NCBI GenBank assembly: GCA_037445025.1
Contig: JBBILI010000015.1
Location: 1-64,000, forward strand
Direction of reading: 5' to 3'
From: CAIQQQ01 sp037445025
GTDB lineage: Bacteria; Pseudomonadota; Alphaproteobacteria; Acetobacterales; Acetobacteraceae
DNA: 64,000 nt
A program made the translations under genes and the position numbers. Position 1 is the first letter of the stretch, and each line of letters opens with the position of its first letter. Under the pieces are notes generated by a model. That model searched no databases. It worked only from the letters and a program-made list of their open reading frames with translations, and had not been told where the DNA came from. This document shows, in pieces, positions 7,945-16,212 of the stretch.

Positions 7945-8421
7945 TCACATCGCCCGATACCGCCGCCCCTCCGACATATCCGGCGGCGGCCCCGCCTCCG
8001 CCCGCCCCTCGAACGTCAGCTCAAGCTGCACCCCCGACGGATCGTGCACGAACAGCTGCCACAACGTGGTGTTCGGCACCAGAAACTCCCGCCAGTCGAG
8101 CCCCGCCTTGCGGAACCGCGCAATGAACGCATGGTAGCCCGACGCCACCAGCGACACATGATCGATCGCCCCGGCGCCGTGCGGCACCTCGCCCTGCGCG
8201 TTCAGCGCAGCCCGCCCGGCATAGATATGCATGATGGCGGTGCCGATCGGCGTGGGAATGGCGAGCCACGCGCCGGAATAGCCGAAATCCGGCCGGAACG
8301 CCTCGGTGAGCCCGATCACGTCGCGATAGAAATGCAAGGTGGCGTCAAGGTCGTGCGTCTTGATCGCGACATGCAGCAGGCCGCCGATGACGGCGCCGTC
8401 GCGCGGGATGTCAGAGCTCAT
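7945..8421 (-). CDS. VOC family protein (glyoxalase/dioxygenase fold)
   Basis: Small metal-dependent enzyme of 158 aa with the vicinal-oxygen-chelate fold. Paired beta-alpha-beta modules begin at LLHVAIKTHDLDATLHFYRD near residue 16 and at IDHVSLVASGYHAF near residue 87. Putative metal ligands are His18, His89 and a late Glu in VQLELTFEG. Members include lactoylglutathione lyase, extradiol dioxygenases and epimerases, so the reaction cannot be named. The start overlaps the 3' end of the flavin monooxygenase gene by 11 bp, implying translational coupling and a shared pathway. It is the last gene of the 12420-to-7945 operon, and its stop abuts repeat copy 1. Confidence 0.87.
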   Translation of the reverse strand: MSSDIPRDGAVIGGLLHVAIKTHDLDATLHFYRDVIGLTEAFRPDFGYSGAWLAIPTPIGTAIMHIYAGRAALNAQGEVPHGAGAIDHVSLVASGYHAFIARFRKAGLDWREFLVPNTTLWQLFVHDPSGVQLELTFEGRAEAGPPPDMSEGRRYRAM

Positions 8422-9916
8422 AGATGGTGTCGCCTTCCTGCCAGATCTGCATGCCTTCGAGATAGTCCGCCGCGTGCGAGACGAACAGCCGCCGCGTGAT
8501 GCCGTGCACCAGCCGCGGCACGCCGAACTTGATGCCGGACAGGCCGATCGGCATCGAGCCCATCGAGGCATTGGCGCCGCGGCTGAAATTGAACACCGCG
8601 GCCAGCCACGGCGCCGTGCCCGGCACCTTCTCCTGCATCTCGAAATGCGGCCCCAGATGGCAGGAGCGCATCAGGCTCGGATCATCCTCGCCCTCCGGCG
8701 GTGTGAACACGTCCTGCCACAACGCGATGCTGTCGAGATGTTCGGCGAATTCAGGAGCGAAGGCGAGGTCGGTCTCGTAGCCGGTGCCCAGGATCAGGAA
8801 GTCGAAGCTCTGCCCGCCATCGCTGGCTTCGACTGTTACGCGCCCGTCCTCGCGCCGCACGGATTTCCACGACGTCCCGGGGTGGATGACGAGGTTCGCC
8901 GTCGCCTGGGCGCGGGCGATGGTGCGCAGCGGCGGACCGCCGCGAAACACCTTCATCTGCCGGGCAAACCGCCAGCGCTGGGCCAAGGTGAGATCGGGGA
9001 AATGCGCGAGATAGCCGTTGAACTCGCCCCAGGCCACAGGATTGGCCGGGCGCAGCACCTGTGTGCGGTGATACAGATCCACCAGCGCGCCCGCCTCGGC
9101 GGCTGCGATCGCGTTGTCGAACGCCGAGGCGCCGCCGCCCATCACGGCCACGCGCTTTCCCGCCAGGCCGGAAAAATCGATCTCCTCCTGCGTGTGCGCC
9201 CACAGCGATTTCGGCACGCTGTCGCGCACCATCGGCGGCACGAAACGCCGCCCGTTGCCTTCGATGCCGGTGGCCAGCACCAGGGTTTGCGTCCACAGCG
9301 AGGCACCAACCCCGTCCTGCTCGACGACCACCTCGATCAACCCGTCAGGCCCCGGTCCGAACCGGGTCATGCGACAGGCGTTGCGCACCGCAAGCCCGGT
9401 CGTCTCCCGATACCAGGCGAGATACCGCGCCCACAGCGCCGTCGGCACCTTGTACAGATCCCGCCACGACCCAAGCCCGTGCTGCACCTCGTACCACGCC
9501 TGCAACGACAGGCTGGGCACGCCGCCCTCGATGCCACCGACATCCTTCTGCGTCCGCAGCGTCTCCATGCGCGCATACGTCGTCCACGGACCTTCGGCAC
9601 CTGCCGGATTGGCGTCGATCAGCAGGATGTTGTCCACCCGCTGCTGCAGCAGCCCGAACCCGGTGGCCAGCCCCGCCTGCCCCGCGCCCACCACCAGCAC
9701 GTCGAGCGCCTGGGTTCCGTCCGGTGCCAGCTTCGGCAGCACCCAGGACTTCATGGGATAACGCATCAGCGCCATCTCGCGCCGCGCCAGCAGGGCAAGT
9801 TCCGCCACATTCGAGGGAAGCAATCCCGGATCGATCCGCGCCTGATCGTCCTGCGTCAGAAACTCCGGCAGCTCCGGCATCGCTGCCGCGCGGGCCACAG
9901 CAATCCTGTCGGTCAT
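8411..9916 (-). CDS. Flavin-dependent monooxygenase (FMO/BVMO-like)
   Basis: NADPH- and FAD-dependent oxygenase of 501 aa. The FAD dinucleotide fold is VLVVGAGQAGLATGFGL near residue 73 and the NADPH fold is VAVMGGGASAFDNA near residue 246. ILGTGYETD near residue 375 matches the second conserved stretch of these enzymes. It resembles group B monooxygenases, which perform N- or S-oxygenation or Baeyer-Villiger oxidation, but I do not see a clean FxGxxxHxxxW fingerprint, so the subclass is open. The ATG overlaps the permease stop (ATGA) and has been chosen over one 4 codons upstream. Its place behind an SsuABC-type importer suggests it attacks the imported compound. Confidence 0.83.
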   Translation of the reverse strand: MTDRIAVARAAAMPELPEFLTQDDQARIDPGLLPSNVAELALLARREMALMRYPMKSWVLPKLAPDGTQALDVLVVGAGQAGLATGFGLLQQRVDNILLIDANPAGAEGPWTTYARMETLRTQKDVGGIEGGVPSLSLQAWYEVQHGLGSWRDLYKVPTALWARYLAWYRETTGLAVRNACRMTRFGPGPDGLIEVVVEQDGVGASLWTQTLVLATGIEGNGRRFVPPMVRDSVPKSLWAHTQEEIDFSGLAGKRVAVMGGGASAFDNAIAAAEAGALVDLYHRTQVLRPANPVAWGEFNGYLAHFPDLTLAQRWRFARQMKVFRGGPPLRTIARAQATANLVIHPGTSWKSVRREDGRVTVEASDGGQSFDFLILGTGYETDLAFAPEFAEHLDSIALWQDVFTPPEGEDDPSLMRSCHLGPHFEMQEKVPGTAPWLAAVFNFSRGANASMGSMPIGLSGIKFGVPRLVHGITRRLFVSHAADYLEGMQIWQEGDTIYEL

Positions 9917-10662
9917 CGTCCTGCCCAATGCACAAAGCGCCTTTCGGCGAGGCCCAGCGCGAGATTGAGCACATAGCCCAGCAGCCCCGCGCAGAAGATC
10001 GCCGCATACATCTGCGGCATGTCGAACATCTGCTCCGCCTCGAACACACGCTGGCCGATGCCGTCGGTGGAGCCCAGGAACATCTCCGCCACGATCACCG
10101 AGACCAGCGAGATCGAAACCCCGGTGCGCAGCCCGATGAAGGTCTGCGGCAGCGATTCCAGCAGCACCACCAGCAGCACATGCAGGCGTGACGCCCCCAT
10201 GATCCGCGCCGCCTGCACCCGCGTCTTGCGCGCGTTCATCACGCCATAGGCGGTGTTGAACACAATGGCGAGCATCGCCCCGAAGGCGCCGATATAGATC
10301 TTCGTCCGGTCATCCACCCCGAAAATCACCAGAAACAGGGGAAACACCGCGCTGGCTGGGGTGGAGCGGAAAAAGTCGATCATGAATTCCAGCGACCGGT
10401 AGAGCTTCTCCGAAGCCCCCAGCACCACGCCCACCGGAATGCCGATGGCCGCCGCCAGCGACACCGACAGCAGCACCCGGCGCACCGTCTTCCACACATC
10501 CGCCGAAATGCCGCCGGAGACCATGCCTTGCCACAGCGTCCGCCCGATCACCACCGGTGTGGGCAGCAGCACCGGGTCGATCAGCTTCACCGCCACGACG
10601 ATGTACCAGGCCAGCAGAAACAGCACCACGCCGATCAGCGGGGTAAAGCTGCGCCGCGTCAC
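9913..10662 (-). CDS. ABC transporter permease (SsuC/TauC type)
   Basis: Inner-membrane subunit, 249 aa, with about six hydrophobic helices starting at LIGVVLFLLAWYIVV. The binding-protein-dependent transport signature (EAA loop) appears around ARIMGASRLHVLLVVLLESLPQ, roughly residues 165-190. The family carries sulfonates, taurine, nitrate, thiamine precursors or aromatic acids. The GTG start overlaps the ATPase stop as GTGA; an upstream in-frame ATG would overlap it by 37 bp and is less likely. It works with the ATPase and binding protein upstream. Confidence 0.9.
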   Translation of the reverse strand: MTRRSFTPLIGVVLFLLAWYIVVAVKLIDPVLLPTPVVIGRTLWQGMVSGGISADVWKTVRRVLLSVSLAAAIGIPVGVVLGASEKLYRSLEFMIDFFRSTPASAVFPLFLVIFGVDDRTKIYIGAFGAMLAIVFNTAYGVMNARKTRVQAARIMGASRLHVLLVVLLESLPQTFIGLRTGVSISLVSVIVAEMFLGSTDGIGQRVFEAEQMFDMPQMYAAIFCAGLLGYVLNLALGLAERRFVHWAGR

Positions 10663-11453
10663 TTGCGCACCTCGCGCTGAAAGATCTCCAGACAATGCGC
10701 CTTGGTGGCCACGAACCCCGCTTCGGCCAGCGTCGCATCGGTGCGCGGCCGTGCCGCATCCACCTGCACGAAATCCGCGACCCGCGTCGGCGCCCGGCTC
10801 AGCAGCAGCACCTGGTCGGCCAGATACACCGCCTCCTCCAGGTCATGCGACACGATCAGCGTGGTCGCCCCGATATCGGCAAAGATTCGCTGCAGCTGCG
10901 CGCGCATGAACAGCGTCATCTCATAGTCGAGCGCCGAGAACGGCTCATCGAGGAACAGCACCTCCGGGTCGATGATCAGCGCCCGCAGGATCGAGACGAG
11001 CTGCTGCTGCCCGCCCGACATCTCATAGGGATAGCGGTTGAGATCGATCCGCACCCCCAGCCGCGCCACCAGCGCCTCCAGCCGCCGCTCCCGCTCGGCC
11101 CGCCCCACCCGCATGAACTGCAGGGGATAGACGATGTTGTCGCGCGCCCGCAGCCATGGAAACAGCGCCTCGCGATAGTTCTGGAACACGTAGCCCACGC
11201 GGATGTCGCGGACGTCCTGCCCATCGAACAGGATCTCGCCGCCATCGATCGGCAGCAGCCCCGCCATCATGTTGATCAGCGTGCTCTTGCCGCAGCCGTT
11301 GGGCCCGAACACCGAAATGAACTTCCCGCGCGGGATGTCGAGGTCGAAACCGTCATAGACCGCATTGCCACCGAAGCGCTTGCGCAGGCCGCGCACCGTG
11401 ATGTGCGGCCGCGCTGTCGTTCTGGCCGTAACTGCCGCCACGTCCCGCGGCAT
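10659..11453 (-). CDS. ABC transporter ATP-binding protein (SsuB/TauB type)
   Basis: Cytoplasmic ATPase of 264 aa that powers the neighbouring permease. Walker A is FGPNGCGKSTL near residue 50, the Q-loop is VFQNYREALFPWL, the signature is MSGGQQQLVSILRAL, and Walker B is VLFLDEPFSALDYE, with the switch His in IVSHDLEEAVYLAD. The signature MSGGQQQ instead of LSGGMRQ and the YREALFPW loop are typical of nitrate/sulfonate/NMT-type importers. It begins 4 bp after the binding-protein stop. Confidence 0.93.
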   Translation of the reverse strand: MPRDVAAVTARTTARPHITVRGLRKRFGGNAVYDGFDLDIPRGKFISVFGPNGCGKSTLINMMAGLLPIDGGEILFDGQDVRDIRVGYVFQNYREALFPWLRARDNIVYPLQFMRVGRAERERRLEALVARLGVRIDLNRYPYEMSGGQQQLVSILRALIIDPEVLFLDEPFSALDYEMTLFMRAQLQRIFADIGATTLIVSHDLEEAVYLADQVLLLSRAPTRVADFVQVDAARPRTDATLAEAGFVATKAHCLEIFQREVRK

Positions 11454-11457
11454 CGTC

Positions 11458-12420
11458 TCAGAAGCTCTTGATATAGGGCGTCACGTCACCGGCCTGACTC
11501 AGCGCGCCCATCTTCACGGCGTAGTCGAGATAGGCCTGCAGATTGGCCTTGTCCTGGGCGGTCGCGTCCGCTGCGAAGGTGAACAGCACCAGCGGCACCT
11601 CATCGACGATATCGGCCGGGATCGGCGTGTTGTTGAGCAGATAATGGCTGGCCTCGGCCGGATGCTCACGGATGAAGCCGATCGCCTTGCCCAGCGCCAG
11701 CGCATAGCGCTTCGCCACATCCGGCCGGTTGCGCAGGAAGGTGCCGGTCACCGCGGCGCCGCCGACATAGGCATCGGCCTTCGGATCGCCCAGCACCACG
11801 GAGGCGATCACCCCGCTCTGCAGCGTCGTCGCCACCCCCGTCTTGCGCATCAGCGTGGCCCCCGGCTCCAGCGTGTAGGCTGCGTCATACTGGCCGGATT
11901 TCAGCACGTTGATGTGCTGGTTCGGGTCCATCGGGTCCAGCCGGTACTCGCCCTCCTTCAGCCCCGCCTTGGCCAGCCCGGCGCGCGCCATCGCCAGATT
12001 GCCCAGCCCCGGCGCGCACACGATCCGCGCGCCCTTCAGATCCGCCACCGATTTCGCCGGAAATCCGGTGCGGATCATGAACTGTTCCATCTTGTGCGGA
12101 TCGTTCTGGGCGTTGATCGACACCCAGTTCACCGAACCCGGCTTCTTGAGGTTGGCGTTCATGCCGTCGATCGCCAGCACCGACATCGCCGCCTCCACCT
12201 GATCGGAGATCATCGCGGTGATCACCAGCGCGTTGTCGATGATGATTTTCTGTTCAGGGGCGATGCCGAACTCGGTGAAGTAGCCGCGCTCCACGGCCAC
12301 GTAATACGGCAGGTTGGAGCTGGTCTTGCCCATCGCCACCACCACCGTGTCGGCGGCAAACGCCGGCAGCGACGCGCACAGGAGGGAGAACCAGACGGCC
12401 AAGGCCAAAGCGCGCTTCAT
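11458..12420 (-). CDS. NMT1/SsuA-like ABC substrate-binding protein
   Basis: Periplasmic receptor of 320 aa. A classical signal peptide (residues 1-22, ending ASLPAFA) is followed by the NMT1/THI5-like fold, opening with VAMGKTSSNLPYYVAVERGY, where the early PYYVA...GYF block is diagnostic. GARIVCAPGLGNLAMARAGL near residue 130 forms a ligand-site loop. It is the first gene of the five-gene operon receptor-ATPase-permease-monooxygenase-VOC. The ligand may be a sulfonate, an amine or an aromatic acid; the downstream oxygenase favours a compound broken down oxidatively. Confidence 0.9.
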   Translation of the reverse strand: MKRALALAVWFSLLCASLPAFAADTVVVAMGKTSSNLPYYVAVERGYFTEFGIAPEQKIIIDNALVITAMISDQVEAAMSVLAIDGMNANLKKPGSVNWVSINAQNDPHKMEQFMIRTGFPAKSVADLKGARIVCAPGLGNLAMARAGLAKAGLKEGEYRLDPMDPNQHINVLKSGQYDAAYTLEPGATLMRKTGVATTLQSGVIASVVLGDPKADAYVGGAAVTGTFLRNRPDVAKRYALALGKAIGFIREHPAEASHYLLNNTPIPADIVDEVPLVLFTFAADATAQDKANLQAYLDYAVKMGALSQAGDVTPYIKSF

Positions 12421-12563
12421 GTCAGCATCCTCTGCATCGCCGGCCCACGGCCGTCACCGGAGCGATACGAAGCAATCCCTGGGCCATCAGCTGCCGTATT
12501 GGGGCGTGCAATGCAGCAGGCGCGGCGCCATGCTGCCGCTCCTTCCGTGATCAGCAGGTTTCC

Positions 12564-14900
12564 ATGTTGGACGACACGACCATTCTGGCGGCCCTGCGCG
12601 GCGACATCACCCTCGGCGCCGCAGACGCAGCCGGCTTCGCCGCCGCCCGCGACGCCTTCCTCACGCGCATCGCAGCCCCCAGGGACCACCACCACCAGGC
12701 CGACGTGACCGGCACCATCGAGATCCTGCGCGACCGCGCCGGCGTGCCGCATATCTTCGCCACCACCACGCCGGACCTGTATTTCGGCCTCGGCGTGGCC
12801 ATGGCCGAGGACCGGCTGTGGCAGATGGACCGCCTGCGCCGCCGCGCCTTCGGCCGCCAGGCGGAGATCCTCGGTCCTTCCTATGTCGCAGCCGACATCG
12901 CCCACCTCACCGTGGGCCTCGACCAGATCGCCGACCGGGAGGTGGCGCTGATCGACCAGGCCACCTCAGCCATCGTCGAGTCGTTCGTGGCCGGCATCAA
13001 CCACGCCATCGCTGCCATGGGCGAGGCGTTGCCGATCGAGTTCCGCGTGCTCGCCTACACGCCCGAGCCGTTCACCGTGCGTGACGTCGTCGGCATCGCG
13101 CGGGCCATCTGGTGGTCGCTCAACGGCCGCATCGACCGACTGATCGCAGCCGAGGTCTCCCGCCTGCTGCCCGAGCCCCTGCGCGCCGCCTTCCTGACCC
13201 CCGAAGCCTCGGAAAACCTGGTCCTGCCCGCCCCAGGCACCGCCAACCCGCCGATCCCCGCGGGCACCGACGACGCCACCGGCTCCAACAACTGGGCCCT
13301 TGCCGGCAGCCGCACCGAAAGCGGCCTCCCCGTCCTGGCCGGCGATCCGCACCAGCCGTTCTGGGTGCCGTCGAGCTGGTACGAGTTCGCCCTGCACGGC
13401 CCGGAGGACCACGCCGCAGGCTCCGGCCAGCCCGGCCTGCCCGGGCTTTGGTGGGGCTCCAACGGCACCGCCGCCTGGTGCCTCACCAACAACATGGCCT
13501 CCACACGCGACCTCTACCGCGAAGAGCTCGACCCCGCCGATCCCTCGCGCTACCGCGATGGCGACCGCTTCGTGCCGTTCACCAAACGCACCGTCGTCAT
13601 CAAGGTGTGCAGCGAGGCCGACCGCCCCGTCACCATCCGCTCGACCGTACGCGGCCCGATCGTCAACGCGCTCGTCCCCGCGATCGATCCCGCCGGCGAT
13701 CCGCCGATGTCGCTGCGCTGGGTCGGCGCCGAACATCTCGACGATCTCCGCGCCATCATCGGCCTTGCCCGCGCCAGGACCTGGCCTGAATTTCGCGCTG
13801 TGCTGCAGGACTGGTCGGTCGCCGTGTTCAACTGGATCTACGCCGACGCCACAGGCCATATCGGCTACCAGATGGCCGGCCGCATCCCGATCCGCGGCCG
13901 GACCTGGCCCGGCGTGCGCGACGCCGGCAACCCGGACGACCGGTGGCAGGGCATGATCCCGTTCGATGGCCTGCCCACCCGCCACGACCCGCCCACCGGC
14001 GCGCTGGCCAGCGCGAACCAGCGCATCGTCGGCCCCGCGTTTCCCTACCCGATCTACGGCGCCTACTCCCAGGGCCATCGCGGGGTGCGGCTTGACCAGG
14101 TGTTCAACGCCACCCCGATCCTCGACACCTCCGCCACCATCGCCCTGCAGAACGACGTCAAGAACACCCGCGCCGAACGCAATGTCCGCCACATCCTGTC
14201 CGCCCTGGCGACCAGCCAGGATACGGCCGCCCAGGAATGTATCAGGCTGCTGACCGGCTGGGACTTCCGCTACACGCTGGACAGCGCCGCCCCCACTTTG
14301 TTCGAAACCTTCATGGCGCGCTGGAACCGTGCCGTGCAGTCACTTCACATCCCGGCCCATCTGATCGACCTCGCCGTCCAGCAGACCGGGCTCTGCGTCG
14401 CGGTGCTGGACGGCACCGTGCCTGACTGTTTCCCCGAAGGCCTCGCCGCCCGCATCGAAGCCGTCGCCCGCGACAGCATCGCCATCCTGTCCGACCGGCT
14501 CGGCGAGGACAGGGCCCATTGGACCTGGGGCCATGTCCACATCGCCCACTGGCGTCACCCGCTGTCGAACACAGCGAACGCCGCGGCCTTCGACATCGGC
14601 CCCGCCCCGGTCGATGGCGGCTCGCACACGCTGCGCAACACCGGTGGCGAACTTCCTCCCCACCGTGCTGCCTCGGGAGCGGAATACCGCATCGTCGTCG
14701 ACTTCGCGGCCCCCGAGCACTTCCTCGCCGTGCAGAACATCGGCAACTCCGGCGTACCCGGCAGCCCGTTCTACCGCGACCAGTTCCAGCCTTGGCTTGA
14801 TGGGCGGTATCATACCATCCATCTCACCCGCGTGGGCGTTGAGGCGGATCTGGTGGCCAAGACGATCATAGAGCCAAGGAAGCAAGGACTTCTTTTCTGA
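12564..14900 (+). CDS. Penicillin acylase family protein (Ntn hydrolase)
   Basis: Predicted N-terminal-nucleophile amidohydrolase of 778 aa that should self-cleave into two chains. The nucleophile is Ser241 in DATGSNNWALAG, preceded by Gly as in penicillin G acylase and acyl-homoserine-lactone acylases. The alpha-chain start EILRDRAGVPHIFA near residue 52 and the beta-chain VLAGDPHQPFWVPSSWYE fit the family. Unlike most members it has no N-terminal signal peptide, so it is probably cytoplasmic. The natural substrate is unknown (amide, beta-lactam, lactone or gamma-glutamyl compound). The final codons (RKQGLLF-stop) are read from dispersed repeat copy 2. Confidence 0.88.
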   Translation: MLDDTTILAALRGDITLGAADAAGFAAARDAFLTRIAAPRDHHHQADVTGTIEILRDRAGVPHIFATTTPDLYFGLGVAMAEDRLWQMDRLRRRAFGRQAEILGPSYVAADIAHLTVGLDQIADREVALIDQATSAIVESFVAGINHAIAAMGEALPIEFRVLAYTPEPFTVRDVVGIARAIWWSLNGRIDRLIAAEVSRLLPEPLRAAFLTPEASENLVLPAPGTANPPIPAGTDDATGSNNWALAGSRTESGLPVLAGDPHQPFWVPSSWYEFALHGPEDHAAGSGQPGLPGLWWGSNGTAAWCLTNNMASTRDLYREELDPADPSRYRDGDRFVPFTKRTVVIKVCSEADRPVTIRSTVRGPIVNALVPAIDPAGDPPMSLRWVGAEHLDDLRAIIGLARARTWPEFRAVLQDWSVAVFNWIYADATGHIGYQMAGRIPIRGRTWPGVRDAGNPDDRWQGMIPFDGLPTRHDPPTGALASANQRIVGPAFPYPIYGAYSQGHRGVRLDQVFNATPILDTSATIALQNDVKNTRAERNVRHILSALATSQDTAAQECIRLLTGWDFRYTLDSAAPTLFETFMARWNRAVQSLHIPAHLIDLAVQQTGLCVAVLDGTVPDCFPEGLAARIEAVARDSIAILSDRLGEDRAHWTWGHVHIAHWRHPLSNTANAAAFDIGPAPVDGGSHTLRNTGGELPPHRAASGAEYRIVVDFAAPEHFLAVQNIGNSGVPGSPFYRDQFQPWLDGRYHTIHLTRVGVEADLVAKTIIEPRKQGLLF

Positions 14901-15000
14901 AGAAAAGAAGCAAAAGACTTTTTATCGTTTGAGCAAACCTCTTTCCGGAGGAGGGCGTCAGCCGATCGAAAGTTTTTTGGTTCTTTTTTCAAAAAAGAAC
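14889..15000. repeat. Dispersed palindromic repeat, copy 2 (long form)
   Basis: Left arm CTTCTTTT...AAAAGAAG then CAAAAGACTTTT; centre TTTCCGGAGGAGG; right arm CGAAAGTTTTTTG then GTTCTTTT...AAAAGAAC. The flank AAGGAAGCAAGGA before the left arm matches the inverted flank of copy 4. It lies between convergent genes; the acylase stop codon is inside the left arm. Confidence 0.9.
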
Positions 15001-15042
15001 GCCTTTGCTGCACATCCTTCCGGTGTTCCGTGCACCCGGGCT

Positions 15043-16212
15043 TTACCGCAGCCGATCAACAATCCAATCGTTGATCGCATGCACCATGTCGTCGCGCCAG
15101 GACAGCAGGCCCGGATCATACACGTGCGAACCGAGCGCGATCTGCTGGCGCTCCAGGATGCCGACATCCTCCAACGCCACCTTTTCCCAGCGATCGAAGT
15201 ACGGCGCGGCCCGCGCCGGGAAATCCGGCAGGGCGACGCTTGCGCGCGGGAAGCAACCGCCCACGCTGAGCACCGAGCGATCGCAGACCAGCGGCCGCAC
15301 CGCCAGCCACCAGAAACAGTCCTGCGCCGCGGCGAACTGGGTGGTGGGATGGATCAGGGTGAAATACGTGCCCTGGCGCGCATCCGCATCCAGCGTCGGG
15401 ATCGGCTGGAACGACGGCGGCGCTGCCTGGTCGAGCACACCGATCGAGCGGGTGGACTGCACCTGAATGCATAGCCAGTTTCCCTGGGTCGGATAGGTCA
15501 GGCTCGTCTGCGCGCCCACGGTCGCGGCATGGACGATGCCGGTGTGATACGTCTCCATGGCGTTTTCCAGCAGCAGCTTCCAGTTGCACCGCGTCTCGAT
15601 CTCGATGCGCCAGGTGCACTCCATGTCCGCCACGCCGTGCGAGGCGAAACGCTGCGGCAGGTCGCCCAGATGGGTCAGCAGATCCGGCGCATCGGCATCG
15701 AAATTGAGGAAGATATTGCCGGCCCAGAGTTCCATCCGGATCGGTATCAGTCCGTTGTCCTCACGCCGGAACCCCGGCACATCGGCCATCGCCGGCGCTC
15801 CGGCCAGGCTGCCGTCCAGCCGGAACGACCAGGCGTGATACGGACAGACCAGCTTCTCCGCCACGCCGCAGCCTTCGGCCAGGATCGAGCCGCGATGGCG
15901 GCAGACATTGGCGAAGGCGTGCAGCCGGCCCTGCGCATCGCGCGTCAGCAGCACCGGCCCGCCCACGGTGTCGATCGCCCGGAACGCGCCGGGTTCGCGC
16001 AGCTCCTCCGCCCGGCCGACGAAGAACCAGTGCTTCAGATGGATGCGCTTCACCTCCTCGGCGAACACCTCAGGCGCGGTGTAGTACCGCTCCGGCAGGC
16101 TGCGCGCGAGGCCAAGTGCCGTGCCCGACCAGATGAAGCGGTGCGGCTGTCCCGAACTGGCGATGGCGTCCCCCTCAGCCTGGTCACGGTCCCGGATGAT
16201 GTGGCACCGCAC
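15043..16212 (-). CDS. Rieske aromatic ring-hydroxylating oxygenase alpha subunit
   Basis: Terminal oxygenase component that inserts oxygen into aromatic or quaternary-amine substrates. The Rieske [2Fe-2S] ligands are CRHRG and CPYHAW, about 18 residues apart in the N-terminal third. The mononuclear iron site is ENAMETYHTGIVH with the bridging Asp in LEDVGILER. A partner reductase is not in the window. No ATG fits: the best start is a GTG at 16212, which overlaps the end of the RND permease gene by 29 bp; upstream residues have no family support. It is the fourth gene after tetR, an adaptor and the pump. Its stop is 43 bp from repeat copy 2. Confidence 0.85.
   Translation of the reverse strand: MRCHIIRDRDQAEGDAIASSGQPHRFIWSGTALGLARSLPERYYTAPEVFAEEVKRIHLKHWFFVGRAEELREPGAFRAIDTVGGPVLLTRDAQGRLHAFANVCRHRGSILAEGCGVAEKLVCPYHAWSFRLDGSLAGAPAMADVPGFRREDNGLIPIRMELWAGNIFLNFDADAPDLLTHLGDLPQRFASHGVADMECTWRIEIETRCNWKLLLENAMETYHTGIVHAATVGAQTSLTYPTQGNWLCIQVQSTRSIGVLDQAAPPSFQPIPTLDADARQGTYFTLIHPTTQFAAAQDCFWWLAVRPLVCDRSVLSVGGCFPRASVALPDFPARAAPYFDRWEKVALEDVGILERQQIALGSHVYDPGLLSWRDDMVHAINDWIVDRLR

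Noticed and set aside
7842..7950. Short reading frames through the repeats, giving phrases such as KVFWFFFSKKN or SFLVLFFKKE
   Set aside because: They arise in every copy from the same palindromic DNA, lack ribosome-binding sites and have no gene-like surroundings. They are repeat translations, not proteins.
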